64,000 nt of DNA from UTCHB3 sp964371075. GTDB lineage: Bacteria > Bacteroidota > Ignavibacteria > Ignavibacteriales > Ignavibacteriaceae. Positions 9,478-17,037 of the stretch are shown one piece after another. A program made the translations under genes and the position numbers. The notes under the pieces were generated by a model. That model ran no database searches and was not told the DNA's origin. It saw nothing but the letters and a program-made list of their open reading frames with translations. How positions within the stretch are numbered: the first letter of the stretch is position 1; each line of letters starts with the position of its first letter. The DNA lies in contig CAYJKN010000003.1 in assembly GCA_964371075.1 (NCBI GenBank), positions 124,001 through 188,000 on the forward strand, written 5' to 3'.

Positions 9478-10497
9478 TTAAGGTCTAATCTCCTCGGTTC
9501 CGTCGATATGACGAGCAAATCTGCCTTTATCTTTAGGGTGAACCATGTCACTTCTTTCCCAAGGCCAACCCCCAAATTTTGTTTCATCAAAGTCCACAAA
9601 GGCTTTCATAATCTCAGCTTTCGAATTCATAACAAATGGTCCATGCTGAAATACAGGTTCATCTATAGGGATTCCTTGTAGTAAAAGGAAAAAACAATCA
9701 GTATCCCCCGCAACAAGTTCCACCTCGGCATCGGGAACAAGCTGGAATGCATTATACTCCCCTATCTCCTCATTATTAACATTTACACTGTTACCTTTAT
9801 AAAAATATACCACCCTGAACACATTTTTGGAAGCGGGTGGAATTGACCATTTGGCTCCCTGCTCCATTTTTACTGTCCAAATTAAAACTTCATTTTTTTC
9901 GTCGGCCGCCCATGAATCAGGCGCGGGATCCAATGCTTTGGTGTTACCCAGAGACCCTGATATGAGTGTTACTTCCGTGGTTTTGCCATTTTTATCTTTA
10001 ACTTTATGCACAGGAATATCCTCCGCCCACAACATCTTAAAGTGAGGTTCCACCATCTTCTTTGCCTTTGGAAGATTTAACCATATCTGAAACAATTCAC
10101 CTGTATTCTCCTTGTCATCATGAAGAAGTGGGAACATTTCAGAGTGTTGCAGTCCACTTCCAGCTGTCATCCACTGTACATCTCCATTTCCATATCTTCC
10201 AGCTTGACCATGTGAATCGGAGTGATCAACAAATCCCTGTAAAACCACTGTCACCGTTTCAAATCCTCTGTGTGGATGCGCCGGAAATCCGGGGATTACA
10301 TCACCATGATACATCCGCCATCCATCTTTAATCGTAAAATCCTGACCGATATTTCTTCCCTCAAGTGATGCTTCAGGACCCATTTCGCCATTCCCCTTCG
10401 GGAAATAATCAAGATGATGAACACAAAAAAGAAAAGGATCAAGAACGGGCCACTGAAATCCCAATGGCTGAATTGAAATAATTGGTGATGTTGACAT
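9478..10497 (-). CDS. Pirin family bicupin protein
   Basis: A 339-residue two-cupin protein of the pirin family. The N-terminal cupin carries the metal-binding set seen in human pirin and bacterial quercetinase-type pirins: His74 and His76 in HPHRGFET, and His118 and Glu120 in GSGLQHSE. The C-terminal cupin has the family's GDTDCFFLLLQGIP stretch. Bacterial pirins are cytoplasmic iron or metal proteins; some act as quercetin dioxygenases and others modulate partner enzymes, so substrate is open. It is somewhat longer than the usual 230-300 residues, mainly through a C-terminal extension rich in charged residues. A good GGAGG ribosome site precedes the ATG. A terminator separates it from the upstream tRNA-His. 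Confidence 0.9.
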   Translation of the reverse strand: MSTSPIISIQPLGFQWPVLDPFLFCVHHLDYFPKGNGEMGPEASLEGRNIGQDFTIKDGWRMYHGDVIPGFPAHPHRGFETVTVVLQGFVDHSDSHGQAGRYGNGDVQWMTAGSGLQHSEMFPLLHDDKENTGELFQIWLNLPKAKKMVEPHFKMLWAEDIPVHKVKDKNGKTTEVTLISGSLGNTKALDPAPDSWAADEKNEVLIWTVKMEQGAKWSIPPASKNVFRVVYFYKGNSVNVNNEEIGEYNAFQLVPDAEVELVAGDTDCFFLLLQGIPIDEPVFQHGPFVMNSKAEIMKAFVDFDETKFGGWPWERSDMVHPKDKGRFARHIDGTEEIRP

Positions 10498-10511
10498 TTA
10501 ACCTCCAAGAT

Positions 10512-10547
10512 AAAAAAAAAGCCTTGTCTAATATAATTAAACAAGGC
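10512..10547 (-). terminator. Rho-independent terminator downstream of tRNA-His
   Basis: Read on the minus strand, a 7-bp stem GCCTTGT/ACAAGGC with a 13-base AT-rich loop is followed by nine T. It lies 11 bases past the tRNA 3' end and before the pirin ribosome site, so tRNA-His is probably transcribed independently of pirin. Confidence 0.85.
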
Positions 10548-10558
10548 TGGAATCTGCG

Positions 10559-10632
10559 TACCGCCGATAGGATTCGAACCTATGGCCTTCTGAGCCACAG
10601 TCAGACGCTCTAACCAACTGAGCTACGACGGC
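10559..10632 (-). tRNA. tRNA-His (GTG), without encoded G-1 and with G1.U72 / A73
   Basis: A 74-base cloverleaf folds cleanly: acceptor GCCGTCG with CGGCGGT; D stem GCTC/GAGC; anticodon stem TCTGA/TCAGA with loop CTGTGGC giving anticodon GTG; T stem ATAGG/CCTAT with loop TTCGAAT. The base before G1 is T, so the extra G-1 that marks nearly all tRNA-His is not encoded. The first pair is the wobble G1.U72, the discriminator is A73 rather than C73, and U20a is present in the D loop (AGTTGGTTA). CCA is not encoded. These are the features described for the alphaproteobacterial tRNA-His read by a divergent HisRS. Confidence 0.96.
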
Positions 10633-10914
10633 AAATTCAGACTGCAAATATAGCAATTTTCTCGTTTATTTCAAAACCATGTCGAACTGCCAAGGTTGCG
10701 AAGAACGCAATTGGGATAATATAACCAGAGAGTTCTCAGGACACAGAGCGGATTAAACGAAACAAATTCGTCTTGGGAATTTCCATCATAATTGGTAAAA
10801 CAATCCCCCTGTCACACTCTAAATGTTCATACACTGTTTTTTAATATATTTTTATTATGTTATTTCCATGAAATCATTTTTTATAATCATTCATTTTACC
10901 TGATGAGGTCTCTT

Positions 10915-11331
10915 ATGAGAAAGTATTTACTTCTGTTTTTATTGTCATTAGTTGTAACAAGTTTCTCGCAAACTCTTACATTCTGTGAAGGAGTTACCGA
11001 AAAAGGTGTACCGATCAAAGAAGCCACAACCTTCAATATCGCAAAACAGGGGGGTTATTTCTATTTTTTAGTAAAACTCCCATATACAGTCGGTTGTGAA
11101 GAAGTTTATTTTGAAATATACCGTCTTGATGATTACGACCCAAATTCTCCAACCATGGAGGGTGAAGGAGAGGTTTATGAGACGACAATTTCATTAACTA
11201 CAAAACCCGACTGGGCATGGTTCTACAAACAAGTCACTTTCTACAAAATCGGTTATTACAGGATTTATGTGGTAGATTGTACTGACTCCAATTTGGCTTC
11301 AAGTGTTGTAAGAATCAACTGGAAGAAATAG
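10915..11331 (+). CDS. Small exported protein of unknown function
   Basis: I chose the ATG at 10915, which gives a 138-residue protein opening with a textbook signal peptide (RKYLLLFLLSLVVTSFS) and a GAGG six bases before the start. An in-frame ATG at 10903 and longer extensions would bury the signal. The mature part is about 115 residues, has three cysteines and many aromatic residues, and reads as a compact beta-rich domain, possibly immunoglobulin-like. It has no T9SS tail, so it probably stays in the periplasm. I do not recognise a family. It is followed by the repeat cluster at 11339-11464. Confidence 0.65.
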   Translation: MRKYLLLFLLSLVVTSFSQTLTFCEGVTEKGVPIKEATTFNIAKQGGYFYFLVKLPYTVGCEEVYFEIYRLDDYDPNSPTMEGEGEVYETTISLTTKPDWAWFYKQVTFYKIGYYRIYVVDCTDSNLASSVVRINWKK

Positions 11332-11338
11332 ACACCCG

Positions 11339-11464
11339 GAGCTTCAGAACCCCCGAGCTTCAGAATTTGAGTACTTGAGTAATGAGTACTTGAGTACCTG
11401 AGTGACTTAAGTACCTCCGTGCGGAAGTTCTTAAGTTCTGAGGTTCTTAAGTTCTGAGGTTCTG
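11339..11464. repeat. Cluster of three short tandem repeats (period 15-16)
   Basis: Three different units are stacked in one spacer. GAGCTTCAGAA occurs at 11339 and 11355 (period 16). TGAGTACTTGAGTA occurs at 11368 and 11383 (period 15). GTTCTTAAGTTCTGAG occurs at 11427 and 11443, with a partial third copy at 11459 (period 16). The spacer is otherwise non-coding. A perfect TATATTTG (-7-like) begins three bases after it, at 11467. Confidence 0.85.
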
Positions 11465-11484
11465 TGTATATTTGCAGATTAAAT

Positions 11485-11907
11485 ATGAAAATTTTTATAT
11501 CGACAATTATTCTGCTCACCACCGCTTTGACACTCTCCGGATGTGAATCACCAAGAATGGTATTTCCTGATATCGATTATGGAATTGTTATAGTTAGTTC
11601 AGATGTACCTGTTTATAACAATGACTCAAGAGATTCAAGTAGTTTAATTTTTCCCGGCGACAGAATCAAATCAGCAGACTCTCTTATCGAACTGTTCACA
11701 ACCAATGAAGTGCTCTCTTTTTCTTTAAAGAAGACTATTAATCTCTTTATGACAAGACAGATAAACACCGGCAATCAAACGATCATTCGACTGACTGATA
11801 AATATGCTGTCCTAAAAAGAGGAAACTCAACGGATTTGAGAAGAATAACCACCGAGCTGGAATTTTCAGATGAAACTGTAAAAACAATTCTTTGGAATCA
11901 AAAATAA
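11485..11907 (+). CDS. Putative lipoprotein of unknown function
   Basis: Starting at the ATG at 11485, a 140-residue protein has a lipoprotein signal: a short basic N-terminus, a hydrophobic stretch (IFISTIILLTTALTL) and the lipobox LSGC, so Cys16 would be lipidated. The remaining 125 residues show no motif I recognise; the mature part is rich in beta-forming and charged residues. A TATATTTG element at 11467-11474 is a possible promoter -7 box, though no clear -33 TTG accompanies it. Its TAA overlaps the ATG of the downstream CBM20-esterase by one base, so the two are probably translated together and may act in the same envelope process. Confidence 0.7.
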   Translation: MKIFISTIILLTTALTLSGCESPRMVFPDIDYGIVIVSSDVPVYNNDSRDSSSLIFPGDRIKSADSLIELFTTNEVLSFSLKKTINLFMTRQINTGNQTIIRLTDKYAVLKRGNSTDLRRITTELEFSDETVKTILWNQK

Positions 11908-13034
11908 TGTTGAAAAAATATCTTTTCCTGATAACTATTTTATTCTTATCAACTTTAAACGCACAGATCACCGTTCGGTTTGAAGTAACAGTAAATGATG
12001 TTGCTGACAGTGAAGCTGTATATATCGCAGGCAATCATCCCGGTTTGGGTGGCTGGAATCCTTCAAAGATTAAAATGTCGAGAGAAAATAGAAACTTGTG
12101 GACCTACACTCTCAATCTCGAAAAAAAGGGCACCCTTGAATATAAATTCACTAAGGGAAGTTGGAACAATGAAGCCGTTGGTTCCGATGGACTTAAAAAA
12201 CCAAACTTCGTTACTCCCGTTGCTTCCGACACAACGATCCAATATTCATTATGTTGCTGGGGTAAAATGACAGGTTCTGAATTTAAGGGACAAATCACCG
12301 GAAAAGTTGAATATATTCGAAATCTCGGTGAGGGGGAGATTCTACCCCGCGACTTAATCGTTCTGTTACCTGCCGGGTATGACAAAAACAATCTCCACTA
12401 CCCTGTTTTGTATATGCACGACGGGCAAAATATTTTTGATCCTTCAACTGTTGGATTTGGTGTTGACTGGCAAGTTGACGAGGCTCTTGACAGTCTGAAC
12501 AGACAGGGAGTTGTAAAAGACATGATAGTTGTTGGGATTAACAACAGTGTAAATCGTAGCGCAGAATATTCACACTCCCCTTTGGGAAGTGCCTATATGA
12601 AATTTGTCACCCAAAAGGTGAAGCCAATGATAGATTCACTCTATCGAACAAAACCACAACGAGAATTTACCTGGACTGCGGGGTCCTCCATGGGTGGTTT
12701 GATCTCGTTTATGTTATTGTGGGAGTATAATGATATTTTTTCAATTGCAGGCAGTTTTTCTCCTGCATTTAAAATTGCCGAGTTTGATTACATCGCAATT
12801 GTAAAAAAGACATCAGTACCTAAAAGAGATTTTAAACTTTACATCGATAATGGCGGAATGGGACTTGAAGCTCGTCTACAGCCGGGGATCGATAAAATGA
12901 TATCAACTCTGGAAGAATTGGGGTATAAAAAAGATTCCGATTTTTTTGTTACCATTGATCCTGAAGCAGAACATAATGAAGCAGCCTGGGCTAAAAGAAT
13001 CCCAAATTTCCTGATGAAAATGTTTGGGAAATAA
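11907..13034 (+). CDS. Secreted CBM20-esterase (putative esterase, alpha/beta-hydrolase)
   Basis: The ATG at 11907 overlaps the upstream stop (TAATG) and is directly followed by a signal peptide (LKKYLFLITILFLSTLNA). Residues of about 20-115 form a CBM20-type starch-binding domain (VYIAGNHPGLGGWNPSK is the diagnostic start, with ENLW-like and EYKFTKGSW segments). The rest is a putative esterase domain of the Fes/esterase D type. It has a YMHDGQNIFD oxyanion region, nucleophile Ser in AGSSMGG, and His in EAEHNEAAW. Family members hydrolyse esters on carbohydrates or siderophores. The glucan-binding module suggests a polysaccharide substrate, but that is inference. No sorting domain is present, so it is likely periplasmic. 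Confidence 0.82.
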   Translation: MLKKYLFLITILFLSTLNAQITVRFEVTVNDVADSEAVYIAGNHPGLGGWNPSKIKMSRENRNLWTYTLNLEKKGTLEYKFTKGSWNNEAVGSDGLKKPNFVTPVASDTTIQYSLCCWGKMTGSEFKGQITGKVEYIRNLGEGEILPRDLIVLLPAGYDKNNLHYPVLYMHDGQNIFDPSTVGFGVDWQVDEALDSLNRQGVVKDMIVVGINNSVNRSAEYSHSPLGSAYMKFVTQKVKPMIDSLYRTKPQREFTWTAGSSMGGLISFMLLWEYNDIFSIAGSFSPAFKIAEFDYIAIVKKTSVPKRDFKLYIDNGGMGLEARLQPGIDKMISTLEELGYKKDSDFFVTIDPEAEHNEAAWAKRIPNFLMKMFGK

Positions 13035-13072
13035 TCTGACTACTATAACAATTACTAAAAACAAACTGATAA

Positions 13073-13711
13073 ATGCTTAAAATAAACGAAATATACTTTT
13101 CGATCCAGGGTGAAAGCACCCATGCAGGCCTGCCGTGTATTTTTGTACGACTGACCTATTGTAATTTGCGTTGTTCATACTGCGATACTGAATACGCTTT
13201 TTATGAGGGAAAAGATATGAGTATCGAAGAAATCCTCACAGAGGTTGCAAAATATAACTGTGACACCGTAGAGGTAACTGGTGGAGAACCCCTGATGCAG
13301 AAGGAAGTGTTACCACTAATGACACAACTTTGCGACAAAGGATATAAAGTACTTATTGAAACAGGCGGAAGCCTTCCAATCCAAAATATCGATCCAAGAG
13401 TTCATGTTATAATGGACCTAAAATGCCCATCGAGCAGGATGCTCAAAAAAAACAAGTATGAAAATATCGAATTCGTTAAACCCATTGATGAAATTAAATT
13501 TGTAATCGGCTCCAGAGAAGATTATGACTGGTCAAAAGAAATGATTCAGAAGTATGACCTGCTCAACAAATGTGAAGTTCTCTTCTCTGTTGTGTTTGGA
13601 AGTCTTAAACCTGTTGAGCTTGTAAACTGGATCGTTGAAGATGCTTTAAAAGTAAGGTTCCAATTGCAGATGCACAAATTTATCTGGGATCCAAAAGAAA
13701 AAGGAGTTTAA
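13073..13711 (+). CDS. queE: 7-carboxy-7-deazaguanine synthase
   Basis: A 212-residue radical SAM enzyme with the cluster cysteines Cys30, Cys34 and Cys37 in YCNLRCSYCD. The N-terminal IYFSIQGEST is the QueE hallmark, and TGGEPL follows for SAM binding. It converts 6-carboxytetrahydropterin to 7-carboxy-7-deazaguanine in queuosine synthesis. The length matches the short QueE forms. queD starts one base after its stop, giving the consecutive steps of the pathway in one transcript. queC, queF and folE are not in the window. Confidence 0.93.
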   Translation: MLKINEIYFSIQGESTHAGLPCIFVRLTYCNLRCSYCDTEYAFYEGKDMSIEEILTEVAKYNCDTVEVTGGEPLMQKEVLPLMTQLCDKGYKVLIETGGSLPIQNIDPRVHVIMDLKCPSSRMLKKNKYENIEFVKPIDEIKFVIGSREDYDWSKEMIQKYDLLNKCEVLFSVVFGSLKPVELVNWIVEDALKVRFQLQMHKFIWDPKEKGV

Positions 13712-13712
13712 A

Positions 13713-14132
13713 ATGAAAATATCTAAAAGTTTCCACTGGGAAATGGGACACAGACTCCCCTTTCACGCCGGAAAATGTGTAAATCTTCATGGTCACTCAT
13801 ATCGCCTCTTCCTTGAAGTTGAGGGTGAAATTGATGAAAATGGTCTTGTGATAGATTTTTACGATCTAAAAAGAATTGTTAATCCAATAATCGAAGAACT
13901 TGATCATGCATTTATGGTCTCTACTCTCGATCCTGATCTTAATGGATTATTAGAAAACTTTGCGACAAAGAGAGTTGATGTTGATTTTCACTCATCTGTC
14001 GAAAATATAACAAAATATTTGTTGGACAGAATTACTTCCAACATTCTCCCATCGAATATAAAATCCGTAACCGCAACTGTATATGAAACGCAAGACGCTT
14101 ATGCACGCGATACAAGGATTATAAAGGACTAA
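13713..14132 (+). CDS. queD: 6-carboxy-5,6,7,8-tetrahydropterin synthase
   Basis: A 139-residue PTPS/QueD enzyme. Zinc ligands are His13, His26 and His28 (GHRLP and NLHGHSY), and the catalytic Cys22 sits four residues before the HGH, as in QueD rather than eukaryotic PTPS. The C-terminal YETQDAYA supplies the pterin-anchoring Glu. It makes 6-carboxytetrahydropterin from dihydroneopterin triphosphate. A GGAG ribosome site lies at the end of queE, one base upstream. truA follows after three bases, so a tRNA-modification operon queE-queD-truA is likely. Confidence 0.95.
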   Translation: MKISKSFHWEMGHRLPFHAGKCVNLHGHSYRLFLEVEGEIDENGLVIDFYDLKRIVNPIIEELDHAFMVSTLDPDLNGLLENFATKRVDVDFHSSVENITKYLLDRITSNILPSNIKSVTATVYETQDAYARDTRIIKD

Positions 14133-14135
14133 CTG

Positions 14136-14918
14136 ATGCCGACATATAAAATCACCCTTGAATACGAAGGAACCCGCTACAGTGGCTGGCAGGCGCAAAA
14201 AAATGTAAAGACGGTTCAAGGTACTCTGCTAAGTGTCGCTGAAAAAATATTTGGAAAAGAAGGAGTTGATCTTCAAGGTGCGGGACGAACTGATTCCGGC
14301 GTTCACGCAGCAATGCAAGTAGCATCACTTGTTACTGCAACTGCAATGCCCGTAGATGTTTTAAAGTTGAAGTTTAACGATAATCTCCCGCATGATATTA
14401 ATATTCTTAAGATTGAAAAAGCGAACGACCGTTTCCATGCGCGCCATAGTGCAAAAAAAAGAACTTACCTCTACCACATCTCAACCAGAAGAACAGCTTT
14501 TGGTAAAAGTTATGTCTGGTGGATAAAAGACAATCTTGATTCGAGAAATATGAGAACGGCTGCAAAAGAGTTGGTAGGACTTCATGATTTTATCTCTTTT
14601 GGTGACACCAAAATAGGCGGAGATGCAAAATCAACAAAGGTTATGGTTTACTCTTCTGAGATAGTCGATACCGGAACGATGATTTTGTTCAGAATTACGG
14701 CTTCACACTTTTTATGGAAAATGGTAAGAAGATTAATGGGTGTTTTGGTGGAAGTGGGCAGAGGAAATATTAAACCGGAAGATATTAAAGAATTGTTAAA
14801 CACAAACAACAACTACCCGGCGCAGTTTACAGCTCCTCCAAGTGGACTGTTTCTTGAATATGTGCAATATGAGGATAACGAAATGTTACCCGAAGTAAAA
14901 CCAATATTTAAGGTGTAG
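14136..14918 (+). CDS. truA: tRNA pseudouridine(38-40) synthase
   Basis: A 260-residue TruA. The catalytic Asp53 lies in GAGRTDSGVHA, and the N-terminal YEGTRYSGWQ is characteristic. The conserved RRLMGVLVEVGRG segment falls near residue 200. It isomerises uridines 38-40 in the anticodon arm of many tRNAs. It sits three bases downstream of queD, another anticodon-region modification gene. Its last 11 bases overlap the 3' end of lpxD, transcribed from the other strand. Confidence 0.95.
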   Translation: MPTYKITLEYEGTRYSGWQAQKNVKTVQGTLLSVAEKIFGKEGVDLQGAGRTDSGVHAAMQVASLVTATAMPVDVLKLKFNDNLPHDINILKIEKANDRFHARHSAKKRTYLYHISTRRTAFGKSYVWWIKDNLDSRNMRTAAKELVGLHDFISFGDTKIGGDAKSTKVMVYSSEIVDTGTMILFRITASHFLWKMVRRLMGVLVEVGRGNIKPEDIKELLNTNNNYPAQFTAPPSGLFLEYVQYEDNEMLPEVKPIFKV

Positions 14919-15957
14919 AAGACTCGATCTGTTTTTTGAGAGTATCAATCTCTTGTTGAAGTTCTTTTACTGTGTTGTTAAGTGTTTCAAGGTTTCTTAT
15001 GTGCACTTCCAACCTTTTAAATTGATTAATGGGTTTAACAGGGGTGCCAACATATATCCCTCGATCTTTGATATTACGAGAGACTCCTGATTGAGCACCG
15101 ATAATTACTCCATCGCCAATTTCAATGTGATCTACCAGTCCAACCTGTCCGGCGATGATAACATCATCCCCAACTTTTGTACTGCCGGAAACCCCTGATT
15201 GTGCAGAAATAGCGGTATTTGAACCAATTTCAACATTATGCCCTATTTGAACAAGATTATCAATCTTTGTATGAGCTTTGATGATTGTGTTGCCGAGTGC
15301 CGCTCTGTCGATACATGAGTTTGCGCCAATTTCCACAAAATCTTCGATTATAACATTCCCGATCTGAGGAATTTTAACATAGACACCATCAGGACCCTTC
15401 ACAAATCCAAACCCATCGGCTCCAATAGATGCTCCATTATGAATAATCACATTCTTTCCAATTACTGTGTTCTCACGAATAGTAACATTTGGGTAGACAA
15501 GTGTATTATCACCAACTGAACAATTTTCAAGAATAACGGAGTTATGGAATATTGTGACATTTTTCCCAATCACACAATTTCTGCCAATCACTACATTAAA
15601 ACCAATCGCACAACCTTCACCCAATTTTACATCGGGATGAATGGAAGTGGAATCGGCTATTCCGCTAAGTTCGTGTTTATAATCAAAAAATCTCTTAAGA
15701 ACCATGAGGAAAGATTGGTAGGGATTGTCAACTTCAAGACAAACCACACCGCTGCGGGAACCGGTGAATCCTTTAGAAACAAGAACAGCAGATGCTTCGG
15801 TTGTTTCGAAGAATTTTTCATAAGCCTTTGAGCCGAGAAATGTTAAACTTCCCGGCCCGGCTTTTTCAATGTTCAAAAGTTCATTGATCTTTAATTCATG
15901 TCCGCCGGTTAATTCAGCTGACAAAAAATCCGCAATTTCTTTAAGTAAGACTGCCAT
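14908..15957 (-). CDS. lpxD: UDP-3-O-(3-hydroxyacyl)glucosamine N-acyltransferase
   Basis: A 349-residue LpxD with an N-terminal uridine-binding domain (residues 1-100), a left-handed beta-helix of hexapeptide repeats (about 105-310) and a C-terminal coiled-coil helix. The catalytic base is His240 in LVQIGHNVEIG, equivalent to E. coli His239. It adds the second acyl chain in lipid A synthesis, so the organism makes LPS. Its ATG overlaps the stop of the upstream ompH by one base. It is the last gene of uppS-bamA-ompH-ompH-lpxD and converges with truA with an 11-base overlap. Confidence 0.95.
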   Translation of the reverse strand: MAVLLKEIADFLSAELTGGHELKINELLNIEKAGPGSLTFLGSKAYEKFFETTEASAVLVSKGFTGSRSGVVCLEVDNPYQSFLMVLKRFFDYKHELSGIADSTSIHPDVKLGEGCAIGFNVVIGRNCVIGKNVTIFHNSVILENCSVGDNTLVYPNVTIRENTVIGKNVIIHNGASIGADGFGFVKGPDGVYVKIPQIGNVIIEDFVEIGANSCIDRAALGNTIIKAHTKIDNLVQIGHNVEIGSNTAISAQSGVSGSTKVGDDVIIAGQVGLVDHIEIGDGVIIGAQSGVSRNIKDRGIYVGTPVKPINQFKRLEVHIRNLETLNNTVKELQQEIDTLKKQIESSTP

Positions 15958-16463
15958 TATTTCAATTTATCCAAAACTTTTGCGGTGATGTCATATTTGT
16001 CTTTTGCAAAAAGGATCATTACTGCACCACTTCGGTCGAGAACAAAATCAAGGTCTTCCTCTTTTGCAACTTGTTGAATTGCAGTGAAAACTTTGTTTTG
16101 AACAGGTTTCATAACTTCATCCTGTTTTACAAACAGTTCACCACCGGTACCAAATTTTTTGGTCCTGTAGGCTTCCATATCCTTTTCAAGCTGTTTGATT
16201 TCAGCATCAATATCAGAGCGCATTTGGTCAGTTAAGATCAACTTCCTTTTCTCGAAGTCATCCTTCTTAAATTTGATATCACTTTCCATTTTGCTGATCT
16301 CGTTTTGCCACTCGACAATAAGTGCATCAAGTTGACGTTTGGCATCTTCTGCATCAGTAAGGTTTTTCATTATCGCATCAGAATCGACATAACCGATTTT
16401 AAGTTGAGCAAAAAGACCACTTGACGCCAGAACAACTAACAATAAAACAATCTTGAATTTCAT
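15957..16463 (-). CDS. OmpH/Skp family periplasmic chaperone (second copy)
   Basis: A 168-residue protein with a signal peptide (MKFKIVLLLVVLASSGLFA), then KIGYVDSD, the standard opening of OmpH/Skp. A long charged coiled coil (about residues 40-110) follows, and the family C-terminus. Skp-like proteins form trimers that hold unfolded outer-membrane proteins in the periplasm and deliver them to BamA. It sits 17 bases behind a paralogue and overlaps lpxD by one base. The two copies share layout but only modest sequence identity, so they are an old duplication. Confidence 0.9.
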   Translation of the reverse strand: MKFKIVLLLVVLASSGLFAQLKIGYVDSDAIMKNLTDAEDAKRQLDALIVEWQNEISKMESDIKFKKDDFEKRKLILTDQMRSDIDAEIKQLEKDMEAYRTKKFGTGGELFVKQDEVMKPVQNKVFTAIQQVAKEEDLDFVLDRSGAVMILFAKDKYDITAKVLDKLK

Positions 16464-16480
16464 TGGATTATCTCTTTAAG

Positions 16481-17011
16481 TTATTTGCCGGCTGCTTTTC
16501 TAATTTTGTCCAAAACTTTATAAGTGAGGTCAAACTGAACATCAGCATAAAGAATGATTGGATCCTGACCTGATTTTTTGTTCAGGATATAATGCATTCC
16601 TTCTTCTTTTGCAGTAATCGATATATTATCGTAAAGTTTTTCGTAGATCGGTTTAAAGAGTTCATCCTGTTTGTTAAGGAGTTCTTCTCTTCTTTTAGTT
16701 TGAAGATCTTCAATTTTTTTCTGTTTTTCAGCGAGTACAAGTTGTTTTTCACGAGCTTTTGGATCGTTTGGCTTGTTCTGAAATTCTTTTTGAAAAGCTT
16801 CAACTTCTTTTGAGAATGCCTGACCTACTGAGTCAAGTTCATTTTTATATTTGTTTTCAAGTGCTTTTAAATCACCATTGGCTTTAATCGCTTCGGGTAA
16901 CTGCTGAAGAATAAGATCAGCATCAACAATACCTACTTTTAATGCTGTATTCTGGGCATAAATTGATGTGCCAAGAATTAAAAACAGCGATAGAACGATA
17001 AGTCTTTTCAC
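16481..17011 (-). CDS. OmpH/Skp family periplasmic chaperone (first copy)
   Basis: I place the start at a GTG at 17011, preceded by an AGGAA site and followed at once by a signal peptide (KRLIVLSLFLILGTSIYA). A longer frame to 17074 would run into bamA and hide the signal. The 176-residue product has the OmpH opening LKVGIVDADLIL, a Lys/Glu/Gln-rich coiled coil of about 80 residues and the C-terminal beta segment. The expected role is a trimeric chaperone for outer-membrane proteins. It lies 26 bases after bamA, its functional partner. Confidence 0.9.
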   Translation of the reverse strand: MKRLIVLSLFLILGTSIYAQNTALKVGIVDADLILQQLPEAIKANGDLKALENKYKNELDSVGQAFSKEVEAFQKEFQNKPNDPKAREKQLVLAEKQKKIEDLQTKRREELLNKQDELFKPIYEKLYDNISITAKEEGMHYILNKKSGQDPIILYADVQFDLTYKVLDKIRKAAGK

Positions 17012-17037
17012 TTTGATTTCCTTTTTTGTGTAAATAA

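Noticed and set aside
10559..10632. Reading the tRNA as Pro or another isoacceptor by shifting the anticodon loop
   Set aside because: Only the TCTGA/TCAGA stem pairs fully, and it fixes T33 and anticodon GTG (His).
11339..11464. CRISPR-like array
   Set aside because: The units are 11-16 bases, lie in direct tandem without spacers, and no cas genes are present.
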